From Meconema thalassinum (taxonomy: Eukaryota > Arthropoda > Insecta > Orthoptera > Tettigoniidae): a stretch of DNA of 64,000 nucleotides. Below are positions 47,201 through 58,671 of this stretch, piece by piece. Numbering within the stretch: the stretch's first letter is position 1; the number at the start of each line of letters is the position of its first letter. The stretch covers positions 183,338,813-183,402,812 of the forward strand of contig OX336397.1 of NCBI GenBank assembly GCA_946902985.2, given 5' to 3'. Position numbers and translations under genes: made by a program. Under the pieces are notes generated by a model. The model did no database searches. It saw only the letters and a program-made list of their open reading frames with translations, and was not told the origin of the DNA.

Positions 47201-47585
47201 GACTGATGGCCACTATAGGTAATGAAACTTAAAACTTACCTCTATGCCGATTCAAATATATTACATGAAATAAGCTACCAGCCAAAATGTATTAAAATAT
47301 GGGTCTTCAAATTACCAAACACATTTTAGAGAATTCTGCACTACAAGAAAGCAGGCGTGTTGTGCTGGCCAACGGGTGAGAATATTTTTGCCCAGCCTAC
47401 TGACTAAATGATTCACAAGAAACAGGACAATTGCCTGCTGTGGATGAAATATGTTATATTTTAACCAACTATTAAGACAAATCTTACAAGCAAATTCCGT
47501 TCCATCATATAACTAAAATGTAGCCTCATCCTGGGAAGAATTAATATATATCTCAACAAATATGCATTATGAATGAATCAAGCAA
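47201..47585. other. Non-coding, no recognised feature
   Basis: No gene or repeat recognised between the TIR element and the zinc-finger remnants. Confidence 0.3.
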
Positions 47586-47589
47586 TGGT

Positions 47590-48110
47590 TTTACACACCC
47601 ACTTTGAATTACCATGTGCTTCAGTAAGATCCCGCTTTCTAACAAACCTTTCTCGCCTTATATAAGTGAATTTGCTCGAGTCTGCAATAAAAAATTATTC
47701 GTATTCGAAATTTAGTTTCAAACAAGCTTTGCTCTAACGAACTACTTGATTATGGTTCGGTTTTATGCTCCGCATGTACAACAATGACATTGTTTCTATA
47801 CACTAGGAACTCAAACTTGTCACTTGGGTACTATTCATTCATCGCATGCTCTACATAAATAGGACTTCCGGTGCCTATGAATTAAAATGTGTGACTCGAA
47901 ATCTCCCTTCGTACTTATGACTGGAATTACTTAGTAAATATTGTTTTTACCAATATCAATTAGCAGGTGATTTTTCGAATCTCCTCACTCAGTAAATTTT
48001 GCTACTCACTATATTAATATGGCTTCTTGACCAGTATGAGTCACATGTGTCTTCAGACAGCCCTTGTATGTGTTACTTAAATATGCTTTCTCCTGACTAA
48101 AAAGTCACAT
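47590..48110 (-). pseudogene. Degenerate C2H2 zinc-finger remnants
   Basis: On the minus strand, short pieces keep the linker-helix grammar of C2H2 fingers. Near 48070 is GCLKTHVTHTGQE, near 47885 GDFESHILIHRHRKSYLC, and near 47620 LLKHMVIQSGCVKP. Cysteine pairs are mostly lost and frames change between pieces. They appear to be the most decayed, downstream part of the finger array at 49240-50590, separated from it by the Tc1-like fragment and a SINE. Confidence 0.55.
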
Positions 48111-48207
48111 GCGACTCTTAAAAGATACTTATCTTGTAATTGTAGCTGCGCATATACCACTTCAGATTGGCGCAAGACCAAAACGAATTTCGCACATCAA
48201 AAATATC

Positions 48208-48480
48208 TCATATTGCCATGGAGCACAGTGGGGATGGACTTATTTCTTTAGCAGGGTCCACCCTTGCACTAAACAACTCAGATCTGTGAATATCATTCTC
48301 CTGAAGAAACACATTGACAATGTGCGGGCGAGCGCTACCGTCAACGAAAGTGAAATTTGGGACGAAATCGTCAGGGAAACCTTTCACTACAGGTGGCCAA
48401 ATAGTATCCCTGTGACTTTCCCTGTCATGCGCCCTTATAGTACACAAGAGAGGTTTTGCGACGATAAATGAATCCACCAC
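48208..48480 (-). pseudogene. Tc1/mariner-like transposase fragment
   Basis: The minus strand contains HRDTIWPPVV, then FVDGSARPHIVNVFLQEND and IHRSE. This matches the segment of Tc1-like DDE transposases around the second catalytic Asp (usually DNARPH, then FLxxxxIxxMxWPARSPDLNPIE). The downstream WPARSPDLNPIE region is degraded, and no terminal inverted repeats were located. It lies inside the zinc-finger remnant region. Confidence 0.6.
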
Positions 48481-48900
48481 AAAACATTGCACCACCTCCT
48501 TCCTGTTGGTATCAGTCTCGGACGTATTGGTCATGCATACGTTCCCCGGGCCGTCTCCACACTCACTCATATCGATCTCCATTGACACAGGCAAGTGAGC
48601 GTACTCAATATACACTCAGGCATGAACGACTAATGGACTTGGGGCCACTACGACTCATGGCCAGCAATATGCAATCCTTACATTTATGAGTGTAAAGATC
48701 AATTATCAGCAAGTTTACTGCGCATGAGGGACATATGAGCGGTTATTACCTACGATGGATCATCGTGTGTGTATTTAATCTTTCCTTCGTGGAGAAATTT
48801 TCAGCATGTGTTTATCAAAAATTCCTATCCAAAATAGATTATTATGTTCTACGGAGAAGGTATCACTTCAAAGAAAGAAAACAAGAGGAAAATGCTCATT
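48481..48900. other. Non-coding, no recognised feature
   Basis: Short frames only; may include more of the Tc1-like fragment's 5' part. No repeat ends found. Confidence 0.3.
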
Positions 48901-49232
48901 ATATACATGTGCCGGCCCAGAGGTGTTGGGGGTAGCGTGCCTTCCTCTCACCCAGAAGACTTTGGTTTGAATCCCGGCACAGTCAAGGATTTTAAATCTG
49001 ACGTGAGGGCTGGAATGTGGATCACTCACCCTCGTGTAAACAATCGAGTGGCTGTCTAACAGTGAGGCAGCGCCACGGTCACGAAAACAAAGAATAACGG
49101 CCTAGGGGACCCGATGCACTGACCGCGAGTCACCACCATATCTGCAGCTCAAAATTCTGGGCAGTGGTCGCTCAGTAGTCCTAGTCCCTTCGTGGGCTGT
49201 ACTGACAGGGGTAATTTATTATCATATACATG
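48901..49232 (+). mobile_element. tRNA-derived SINE, family IV
   Basis: Body about 48910-49223, plus strand. The head contains GTGTTGGGGGTAGCGTGCC (A-box region) and GGTTTGAATCCCGGC (B box), then a body with gtgagggctgg, gaataacggcc and tagtcctagtcccttcgtgg. A 9-bp flank atatacatg is repeated at 48901-48909 and 49224-49232. From memory it resembles a SINE family common in orthopteran genomes; that recollection is unverified. Confidence 0.82.
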
Positions 49233-49239
49233 AATGTAT

Positions 49240-50590
49240 ATTAGGCTACCATGGAACAAATTGTGTCTTCAGTTGAACTGAGTAAAGGATACTCCACATG
49301 CACCAGAGGAATGTGGCCTTAGACCACTGTTGATCTACAAGTGTGTCTTCAAACTGCCCATTTCAGTAAATCTCGCTAGGATGTACCACAGGAATAAGGG
49401 TAAAGGGCATTATGGATAAACATGTGCTTCTTCAAATGTATTGTCCTTCTCGGTAAATCTTGCTAGCATATACATCAGGAATAAGGTTAATGACCTTTAT
49501 GGATCATCTGGTGTCTTTTCAAAATGCTTTTCTCAACAAATTTTGCTTCGCATGAACGACACGAATAAGGTTTATTACCACAATGGATCAACATGTGTGT
49601 CTTCTAACCGCCCTTCAAAGTAAATTTTGCTTCGCATGTACCACACGAATAAGGTTTAAGGCCACTATAGATCAACAAGCGGGTCTTCAAACTGCCCGTC
49701 AAAGTAAATTTTGCTTCGCATTTACCACACTATGGATCAACATGTGCGTCTTCAAACTGCCCTTCACAGGAAATTTTGCTTCGCATGTACCACAGGAATA
49801 TGGTTTAAGACCACTATGGATCAACACGTGTGTCTTCTAACTGCACTTCAAAGTAAATTTTGCTTCGCATGTACCACATGAATAAGGTTTAAGACCACTA
49901 TGGATTATCATGGGTCTCTTCAAACTACCGTTCTCGGTAAATTTTGCTTCGCATGTACCGCATGAATAAGGTTTAAGACCACTATGGATCAACATGTGTT
50001 TCTTCAAATTACTGTTGGTTGTAAATTTCGCTTCGCATGTACCACATGAATAAGGTTTACGACCATTATGGATCAAAATGTGTGTCTTCAAAGTGCCTTT
50101 CTCTGTACATTTTGCTTCACACGTACCACACGAATAAGGTTTAAGACCACTATGGATCAACATATGTGTCTTCAAACTGCTACTTCGATAAAATTTCGCT
50201 TCGCATGTACTACACGAATGAGGCTTAAGACCACTATGGATCAGGATATGTGTCTTCAAACTGTACTTATCAGAAAATTTTGCTTCGCATGTACCACAGA
50301 TGTGCGGTTTATGACCAGTATGGATCAACATGTGCCTCTTCAATTTGCTCTTCACATGAAATTTCGCTTCGCATGTATCGCAGGAATGTGGCCTTAGACC
50401 AGTGTGGATTATAATGTGCGACTTCAAATTGCATTCATTAGGAAAGTTTACTCCCCATGTACCACGGGAATGTGGTGATGGACTGCTATGAACCAACATG
50501 TGTCTCTTCAAATTCACTTTCTTTGAAAAGTGTGTTCCGCAAATCATACATATATATGGCAATGAACAGCTACGAGTTGACATCTTAATG
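49240..50590 (-). pseudogene. C2H2 zinc-finger array, partly intact
   Basis: The minus-strand frame 49837-50590 encodes eight tandem C2H2-type fingers plus part of a ninth on a strict 28-residue (84-bp) period. Their consensus features are CGTCEAKF, a LKxHMLIH helix and SGLKPYS linkers. Finger 2 has lost its Cys pair (RGTWGV), finger 6 has Cys for the core Phe, and finger 8 has Pro for the first His. An in-frame TAG at 49834-49836 ends the frame inside finger 9. The array nevertheless continues to about 49240 with a ~20-base deletion near 49735 and further stops. The start is probably near 50585 (MSTRSCSLPYIC). The upstream open part to 50907 with a hydrophobic segment looks like chance. Such proteins bind DNA in the nucleus; no other domain is visible. 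Confidence 0.75.
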
Positions 50591-50907
50591 TTTTTTTGAT
50601 TGAATGAGGCTACGAATCTATCCCTTGTTAAAGTGTTCTCCGAATTGTGATTGTTTCTGTAAATAATTTTTAAGGTTAGTACGAGTAAAATACCCACTAC
50701 CATTATCATAGCAAAAATCAAATACCACAATTTCAGATAAATATAAGCCCACAATAATCTTCTGTATCCGTAGACATAGATATAGAACCCTAAATGTAAT
50801 GCATATGAGGATGATCGGAGCTTGTCACCCAGGGGAATATTTTTGCCTAAGTAATTTGCTTCAGGGTATAACACCCTTATCAATTTCGGTACTATCGTGT
50901 TGACCAA

Positions 50908-52016
50908 CCGAAAAGCAGTTAATTTCGTATGTTAGATGATCAAGGGAAACGGAATATTAACTTTGCGGACAAGAGATCTAACTGGTGAAAAGATATCTTA
51001 TACATTTTTAGCAATTTGCATTAATTTGCAAATTTTCTTAAATAATAGGAATTGAGAACGTTTCTACTCTTCAATGAAGTGGTGTTCGTGCAGTTAATAT
51101 ATATTATAAGGACAATAATGTTTTATACTGTATGTCGGAGGTTTGGGATTTATAGTTCTTCCAGATGAACGTGTTAATTCTTTTACAGGAAGAAAAAAGC
51201 GCTTGTGCATGGAGAAAGGTTAATTACATCCACCTACGGCTGTTACTTCCTAACAGTCAACATGATCTTTCATCGTCTCGATTAAGAGGATAAGTAAAAT
51301 TGGGTGCTGCTCTATACTTTAAGTAAGAGAGTTGAGGAGCAGGGGGAGGATTCCTATCCCAGGGGTAACTGAAGAAGCAACCCGCAATCCAGGGACAAGG
51401 TCGTGCGTACTTCCTTACGAGTAATCGGAAAGAGTCGAGTGAGGGTTCAAACGAAAGTGATCTATCCCCTCTATCTACAGTACAAGACTATTCCCCCGTA
51501 AAATAAAAACTGTCCACACCCTCGTGGAAAATAAGATTTTTTAAAGAGCATGTGCACTTAAGGCTCTTCCAAGATGGCAGACTTTTCAAACGTTATGTTA
51601 GATGCCACCATACCCCCTTTTCTACACCCTACCGCCTTCCCCCACCACCACCAATCCCAGAATTCCCTAAAATTCTCAACAGATATTTCCAAACTTAATT
51701 AGATTTAACATTCAAGGCCACAATTGCATCCACTTACTTGTGCTAGGCTCATTTCTGATTACCTCCTTTGGTCAGTTTCCATTCTCTTCCAACTTACTTG
51801 TCGATATATTCATAATTTAATATTTATGTATTTATTATTATGTATTGAATACCGATTTATCGATTATTGATGAACTACAAGGTCCCCTACCCGAGATTTC
51901 CTAAAAGAGTCGATATCACCCGAAATATAGCTGGAGAAAGTCGTGTGAGGGCTCAAACGAAAGGTCTTCATCCCCTCTTTCCACAGGACACATCATTTTC
52001 AATTTTAGTATTTCTT
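50908..52016. other. Non-coding region with a ~53-bp direct repeat
   Basis: No gene. The block gtgagggttcaaacgaaag, then catcccctct-like, occurs at about 51428-51480 and again at about 51933-51987. A C-rich stretch lies near 51610-51665. Confidence 0.4.
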
Positions 52017-52021
52017 TTAAT

Positions 52022-53565
52022 TGACGCGTTTTAATTTCCCTGACGTGAACATTCTCCTGGCTAATATGTAACCAAGTTGGTCTAGCTATTGTGATTGTGC
52101 TTGAGATAAACAGACTTGCCACGCTACCTGTTGAGCTCGACTAGAAACTCGTTTGTCGCCGTACGATGCTGTCATCTGACGGAGAATATTAGTACTACTC
52201 CTATTGGATTTGCCACTTGGAGCGCTGTACTCTCTATCTACGATTTCCTCCGATGGCTGCCGAAGTCAACAAAAGGCTGTTTCCTTGGATACAGCAATAA
52301 TAAGTAAAATCATTCTCTATTGGAATCCTTACTAGCAAGATGCAAAATTTATAACTCCGATATTAAACCGGGCTGGTTAGCCCTGAAGGCTAACATAGCC
52401 TCTATTCTGGAATATGTTCATAATTCCACTTGACTACGAAGTACTTCCGAGATATTCCTGAAGATATTTTGACTTGGTGTAATAATATTTTGGACTTCTC
52501 AACCAGTATGTTTTAGAAAAGGTTTGTAAATATTGTGAGATATTTTGGAAGCTGTTTTATTTCTACCGATATGTTTTTTTTTATCTTGGACGTATTGTAA
52601 ATTCTTAACTTGTGTTATTTTATGTTGGCGGTCTGTTGTTCACTAGTGTTTTGGCCTGCCTCGTGGTCGGAGTTACGGTAAAGTATCTGTCGATATATTT
52701 AAAATAGTTTCCAATTATCTAATATATTCTATGTACCTTTTGGGGGAATGTGGTTATTTATTTTATTTCTGAGCTACAAAACATGTAGAATTCAGTCTTC
52801 ATTTTGGTCAAGTCCAAGGACTTTCTTAACCTAATTATCTTACGTAATATTTTCTTTCTCCTTGTATCTTGTTAGGATGCCTCATATAGGCACTGTAACT
52901 TGTGCCGCTGATTATGCCACTTATTTTATTCTGTGTAATGGGTTGCCTGGTGACAACCGAAGCGATTGTTATCGTTTCTTCCTTGCAGTAAAAAACAATA
53001 GTTTTTTGTTTCGTGTCGATAAAAAGGAGATGTTTTTGAGGATTTGATTGCGATCAGACGTACCTTGAATTCGCTCCTGTTAATAAAACTAACTTAATTG
53101 TATTGAGTTGACACCGTATTTGAACTTAAACGGTTTCGGTTCATACCTTGAGTATCCTTTAAAGGTAATTTATCTGTTTATTTAACGTTGGATATTTTGG
53201 TTGGTCTTAGACTTTTCATTTGCTCATTTAATATAATTAGTTCAACCCTTTTCCTCCTCAATCGGTGGGATTCCTTGCTTATATTCAATTAGCTGTTTAT
53301 GCCAAGAAATAATTTCTTTTATATTTTATTCATGTCTTGTAAATGTATGTAATATTATTAATTGTCAATTATATATATATATATATATATATCAAAGTGA
53401 CCTCTGTGTTCTTGTACCATAGTTCGTTATTCACTTATGTTTTACTATTTAACTGCCTGGGTTATTGGTTTTGTTCAACACCTTCTACTTTCGTCTCTGG
53501 TATTTTGGGGGTTTTTATTTTTATTTTTGGTAAAATAGTTAACTCTCAGTACTACCAGTGTCTCA
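52022..53565 (+). repeat. Gypsy element 5' LTR
   Basis: 1544 bp, unusually long. Contains a (TA)n tract at about 53370-53392. Two short ATG-containing frames (52116-52307 and about 52862-53047) are kept open in both LTRs. Confidence 0.97.
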
Positions 53566-53567
53566 AT

Positions 53568-53580
53568 TGGTAGCAGACCG
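53568..53580 (+). promoter_or_regulatory. Candidate primer-binding site of the gypsy element
   Basis: tggtagcagaccg lies two bases after the 5' LTR end and starts with TGG, complementary to the CCA end of a tRNA. The tRNA identity is not assigned. Confidence 0.6.
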
Positions 53581-53709
53581 TATGTTATTGTTTTCACGGA
53601 CATTATAATAAGTTTAAAAAAATAAAATTTAATCAATTAAATTCTTGAACACAAAGGTCGCTTAAAGCTTGGGTATTATTAATCTAATCCTTTTGGAGAT
53701 TTCTGTTTC

Positions 53710-55374
53710 ATGTCCCATTGCATACACAAAATGGAACCGAGGAATACATTATCAGCCTTCTACAACCTAAGGAAAGAGGAAATTGAATATGAATTGTTCA
53801 TTAGAAAAATTCCTTCTAACAACAATCGTGAAAAGGATTTGTTACGTCTGAAGGATGCGAAAGATGTGCCTATTATAATTCCTGACTTGGAAAGTTACCA
53901 TCAAACGTTTGGTGAGTCTAATAACATTGTACCTGCTGTAACAAATTTAATTAATTTATCTATTTATTTGATAGGTGCTAGTAACCCTTCTACATCTCAA
54001 TTAGGGAGATTTACAACTCAAGCATGCCATTGGTTTTATAGACTTGGTGATCTCATTTATATTTGGGAACTCGAGGATTCTAATTTCGGTTCGGAATTAA
54101 TGTCATTTCAAAGTAAGCTTCTTGATGCTTTTTTAAAATTATTTCCTTCTGAGTGTGGTGATATTCAGGGTTGCGTCAATGGTGTTAATGATAATCCGTG
54201 TGAAATTATGGTGCCAAATGCGAGTAACTCACGTGTGATTATAGAATCTGAAGGTGCCGCTGACAATTTATCTAATAATCTTGAAAGTTTATCCTTAACT
54301 GATCATAATGCAAGCATGGAGAGCAGAATTACTTTGAATAAGAGCTTACAAGAGAGATCATCAAGGATTTCTCAACCGACCTTATTTAACTCTAATAATA
54401 TAAGTGTTAATGAGCATGGGGAAATTGATAATACCATACCTTGTCCCTTGCCAAATATTTCTTCGTCTGGCGCTTCAAATGATTTTCCTAATGATAACTC
54501 TGCAAATTCTAGGTTATTACCTAGAAAGGAAAGCCAATTTGGGTTACCCTGTACTAATGTTGTCACCGATTTTCCATCACGTTTGTTGCATAACGCTAAT
54601 ATTGGGGGAAATATGTCATCGATGCCTAACTGTGAAAACAGTTTAAGATTTAACAGTATTCCTCATCCAGTAACCTCTTGTGTTCAGAATTTACAGATGT
54701 GTTCGGGTAATGACACTATGGAGTTGATAAAATTTTTGAAACAACTAGTTGAATTAATTGACAATTCCTTTGTTTTTGGTTTATCAGATACTATGATTTT
54801 CCAATTAATTTTTCCTTTCACCTGTGGCCTGTTGCGTCATAAGTTGATCAGCGCTATGTCATCTCACTCTTCGTTATCTGAGTTTAATGTCGAAGTAATT
54901 GATTATTTTATTCCTGAACGTGCAATGAGTTCACTGAAACATAATTGTTACTATCGCGGTCAGAGGGTAGATGAATCTTTGAATGATTATATTAAAGAAA
55001 TTAGGTGCTACGCAAGGGTTTTGAATTTAAATTTGAGGGAATCTGCAATTGTTACTACTATAGTAGAAGGTATTAATCCAGAATATAGGTTATGTATGGC
55101 TATGGAAGGTAAACCTAAGAGTTTTCTTGAATTATATGATATAATTAAATCTGCTGAAAATGTCAAAAGCATTAACGCTGTAAGAGTGATTAACTCTCCG
55201 CCTCCCTTGGTTAATATCCCTGTTAATCCTAATAATCATTTACAACAGACTTCCTTCCAAAGAAGGAGATTCAATTACACCGAAAATACTCGAACTGGTA
55301 AACGTTGTGATAGGTGCGGGTCTTATGATCACATAGCCAAGTGGTGTGATGGAAGATTTAATCGTAGGCAATGA
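53710..55374 (+). CDS. Gypsy element Gag, intact
   Basis: A 554-codon open frame from ATG 53710 to TGA 55372-55374. The N-terminal part has helical, acidic sequence without a named motif. The middle (about residues 160-330) is rich in Asn and Ser and probably disordered. The capsid-like region is at about residues 335-490, with the retrotransposon-Gag-type features ESLNDYIKEIRCYAR and ESAIVTTIVEGINPEYR. The C-terminus carries one CCHC zinc knuckle, CDRCGSYDHIAKWC, at about residues 533-546, for RNA packaging. No stop or frameshift interrupts it. The terminator is TGA followed by CTA, and pol continues in the same frame. Confidence 0.92.
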   Translation: MSHCIHKMEPRNTLSAFYNLRKEEIEYELFIRKIPSNNNREKDLLRLKDAKDVPIIIPDLESYHQTFGESNNIVPAVTNLINLSIYLIGASNPSTSQLGRFTTQACHWFYRLGDLIYIWELEDSNFGSELMSFQSKLLDAFLKLFPSECGDIQGCVNGVNDNPCEIMVPNASNSRVIIESEGAADNLSNNLESLSLTDHNASMESRITLNKSLQERSSRISQPTLFNSNNISVNEHGEIDNTIPCPLPNISSSGASNDFPNDNSANSRLLPRKESQFGLPCTNVVTDFPSRLLHNANIGGNMSSMPNCENSLRFNSIPHPVTSCVQNLQMCSGNDTMELIKFLKQLVELIDNSFVFGLSDTMIFQLIFPFTCGLLRHKLISAMSSHSSLSEFNVEVIDYFIPERAMSSLKHNCYYRGQRVDESLNDYIKEIRCYARVLNLNLRESAIVTTIVEGINPEYRLCMAMEGKPKSFLELYDIIKSAENVKSINAVRVINSPPPLVNIPVNPNNHLQQTSFQRRRFNYTENTRTGKRCDRCGSYDHIAKWCDGRFNRRQ

Positions 55375-55377
55375 CTA
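55372..55377 (+). promoter_or_regulatory. Candidate gag-pol stop-codon readthrough site (TGA CTA)
   Basis: Gag ends in TGA immediately followed by CTA, the context known to promote UGA readthrough in several RNA viruses and some cellular genes. Pol follows in the same frame with no stop up to the protease. The first in-frame ATG appears only near 55651, after the protease catalytic DSG, so independent ATG initiation could not make a full protease. No obvious downstream stem-loop was identified. Confidence 0.6.
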
Positions 55378-58300
55378 GATGATAGGAAGATCTTGTCGGA
55401 TTATCAAAAATCTGATGGTATTGCAGGTAACCGTAAAACAGATTTTGATAAGGATCTTAAGACAAATCGTAAAATATATGACAAATTTTCTCGAATTGGT
55501 AAAGCTAATTATGAAACATGTAACCGTATCACTGATGCGACAAAAAATAATTGCCCATACATTGATGTTTGTATAAATAATGAACCCGTCTCCGCTCTTA
55601 TTGATTCGGGCAGTGTTGATTCATTTCTTGATAGTAAATGGTTCAGGACGATGTCTTCTGTTTGTAAATTTGGCAATTTGGTAAAGGAACCACATAACTT
55701 TATAGCAGCCAATTCTTCTTCACTCAGTATTTTAGGATATGTAAAGGTGAAGGTCAGCATATTTAACTTTTCTTGGATGTTTAGATTCTGGGTGGTTGAC
55801 AATTTGTCGTACCAAGTGATTATCGGGTCGGATTTCATAACTCAAGTTGGGTTATTGTTAGATTTAAATTCTAAATCCTTTTGGTTTCATTTCAAACCCA
55901 ATCTCATATGGAAATTCAATCATTCGGAGTGTATTAGTGGAGTCAACTCAACTCAGGAAGAAAAAAGGGTTATAACCATTGAAGATTTAGAGTTCGATAA
56001 CTTAAGCGAAGATCAAGCTAAACAGATTAAAGACCTGTGTTATGAATTTCCTGAGGTTCTAACTGACAAATTAGGTGTTACTAATTTAATAGAATATGAA
56101 ATTGAGCTTTCCGACGACATTCCTGTTCGTGCGTCTCCTTACAGATTGGCTCCTCCTAAGATGAAAATTTTAAAAGGTATTGTGGACGAGATGCTTGAGG
56201 AGGGAATTATTCGTAAATCTACTCCAGCATATTCTTCTCCTATATTTCTAGTTCCTAAACCCAATGGTCAATTCAGACCCGTGATCGATTACAGAGCATT
56301 AAATAAGAAAGTCATCTTACAATCGATTCCTCTTCCGGACCTTCAGTCCTGCTTTTCGTGGTTCAAAGGAGCGTCCTATTTTACGATATTAGATTGAAAT
56401 TCTGCCTATTTCCAAATTCCCCTGGCGGAGAAGTCCAAGAGTGTGACGGCTTTTGCCACAGATTGGAATTTATTTGAATTCGAACGTTTACCTTTTGGGT
56501 TGTCGACAGGTGCTGCTGTCTTGAGCAGATTGCTAGATAACGTATTTGACGGAATTAAGTTTAAATTCGTTTACCATTATTTAGATGACGTAGTCATCTT
56601 TAGTTAAAACTTTGAGGATCATGTCCAACATGTTCGTGAGGTGTTGTCTCGATTAAAGAATAGTGGTCTTACGGTCAAGTTATCTAAGGTCTCTTTTGCT
56701 AAACCCCAAATATCATTCTTGGGACATGTGATATCGTCATCCGGTGTCTCGGTAGACCAAAGCAGAACCCAATCTATTAGGGAATTCAAACAACCTAAAA
56801 CGCCTAAAGAAATAGCACGTTTTATTGGGATGATTAACTACTTTCGTAGATTTATTCCTAATTTTGCTCACCGTGCAGCTCCTCTTAACAAGCTTCGAAA
56901 GAAAGGTACTGTATTTTCGTGGGGTCCGTCGCAAGAATCAGCTTTTCTTGACCTTAAGTTGGCATTAACCAATCCACCGATTTTGGCTATTCCTGATTTT
57001 GGCAAAAGGTTTATCGTCCAAACCGATGCATCTAACAAGGCTGTTGGTGCGGTATTGTTACAAGAGTACGATGAAGGAAGGTTACCTGTGGCCTATGCTT
57101 CGAGAACATTAAACGATGCTGAGATAAAGTATTCTGTGTATGAATTAGAAGCACTGGCAGTTATGTTTGCTCTCGAAAAATTTAAAATATATATCGAGCA
57201 CGTTTCCTTTGATCTCGAGACCGATAACCAGGCATTGAGTTGGGTATTGGGAAAACCCAGGAAAACTGGAAGGATAGCTCGTTGGGCCACCCGTATTTTA
57301 GCCTTTCAATTCAGCGTTCGTCGTATTAAGGGCACGGACAATGTCATTGCTGATTGCCTTAGTAGAATGTACGGTGATGAGAAAATAGAGGATAAGGGCG
57401 AAGATAAGTTTGATGAGAGTAACAAGGTGAACACTATCCTGTCTAATTATCCTAAATTGTTTACGGAGGTATCCGAATATCAAAGAGAGGACCCTGGCTT
57501 GAATGAAATCATTGAGAAATTAGAAAAGGGAGAAAATTTGAAGCCGTATTCGATGAAGAACAGCACATTATGTTGTTCCGCTAGGTACGATAGGTTGCCT
57601 AAAATTGTACTACCTTCTCTTCTTATACCGGAGATTTTTAAGTATTTCCATGAGTCACCAATTGGTGGACATCTTGGGATATTTAAGACAAGGCAGAAAA
57701 TTAGACAGAATTTCATCTGGAAAAATATGGATAAAGACATCAGGAAATTGGTGAACGGATGTAACGCTTGCAACGTAGCTAAACCTACTAACAATTCTAA
57801 AATTGGGCTGTTATCCTCGGAAATCGCTACTAAACCTATGGAGAGATTGTTCGTCGGTTTCGTAGGCCCTCTGCCCTTGTCAAAGCTTGGAAATCGGTTT
57901 GTATTTGTTTGCACGGACGGGTTTTCTCGTTTTAGTTGGATCATTCCTACTCGTATGGCAAACACTCAAACCGTTATTAAATGTTTAAATCAAATATTTG
58001 CTTCTTTTGGCCCTTGTCACTTTCTGGTGTCAGATAACGCCAAATGCTTTTCATCTAATGTATTTCGAAATTATTTATTCGAATTTTCTATTTCTCATGT
58101 CACGAGCACCCCATACTACCCTAAAGGATCATATGCCGAAAGGGTGAATAGGAATTTACGGGCAGCACTTATTGCGTATCACCACAATGATCACAAGGGT
58201 TGGGACAGTTGCATACATTTGATAACTTACGCTTTCAACACGGCTATACATGAATCTCACCGAAACACTCCTTTTAATCTGATGTTTTCATATTCGCCTA

Positions 58301-58671
58301 ATTCTCCGATATCAAATTTATGGTCTCTCAACGATCTATTGCCTGAGAACATTTATAACTTGGATGTTCAGGCGGTTTGGAAGAAAGCTAGGGAAAACAT
58401 GAAGATTGCTCATGAAACGTTGCAGAGAAGGTATAATGTGGGTCGTAAACAGTGTTCATTAAAGGCTGGTGATGAGGTATATGTTCGAAACTTCTCGCTA
58501 AAAGAAGCTGGTCCTAAAGAATCCGGGAAATTACTTGTTAGATTTAAAGGCCCTTGCAAAATTCTTAGTTTCATCACTCCAGTGACTATGCTAGTGAGTG
58601 ATCCTCAGAAAAAGCGTATTTTCAGGGTGCATTTATCACAAGTGAAGAAAAATTGTGATATTTCTGAGTAA
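55375..58671 (+). pseudogene. Gypsy element Pol (protease, RT, RNase H, integrase), two stops
   Basis: One reading frame throughout. The protease has ALIDSGSVDSF near 55595-55625. RT has RPVIDYRALNKKV near 56280 and SYFTILD at motif A near 56375, where TGA follows at 56395-56397. LPFGLSTGAA is near 56490 and YLDDVVIFS at 56578-56604, followed by TAA at 56605-56607. RNase H (about 56995-57370) keeps VQTDASNKAVGAVL, YSVYELEALAV, ETDNQAL and the final Asp region. Integrase has HESPIGGHLGIF then CNACN for zinc binding. At the first catalytic position VGFVGPL has Gly (57856-57858) where Asp is usual; the later VSDNAKCF and SYAERVNRNL are intact. The C-terminal domain ends at TAA 58669-58671. Only these few lesions mark it as a recent pseudogene. 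Confidence 0.92.

Noticed and set aside
49583..50397. Plus-strand frames with repeated CLQT and FCFACTT motifs
   Set aside because: Antisense shadows of the zinc-finger array on the minus strand.
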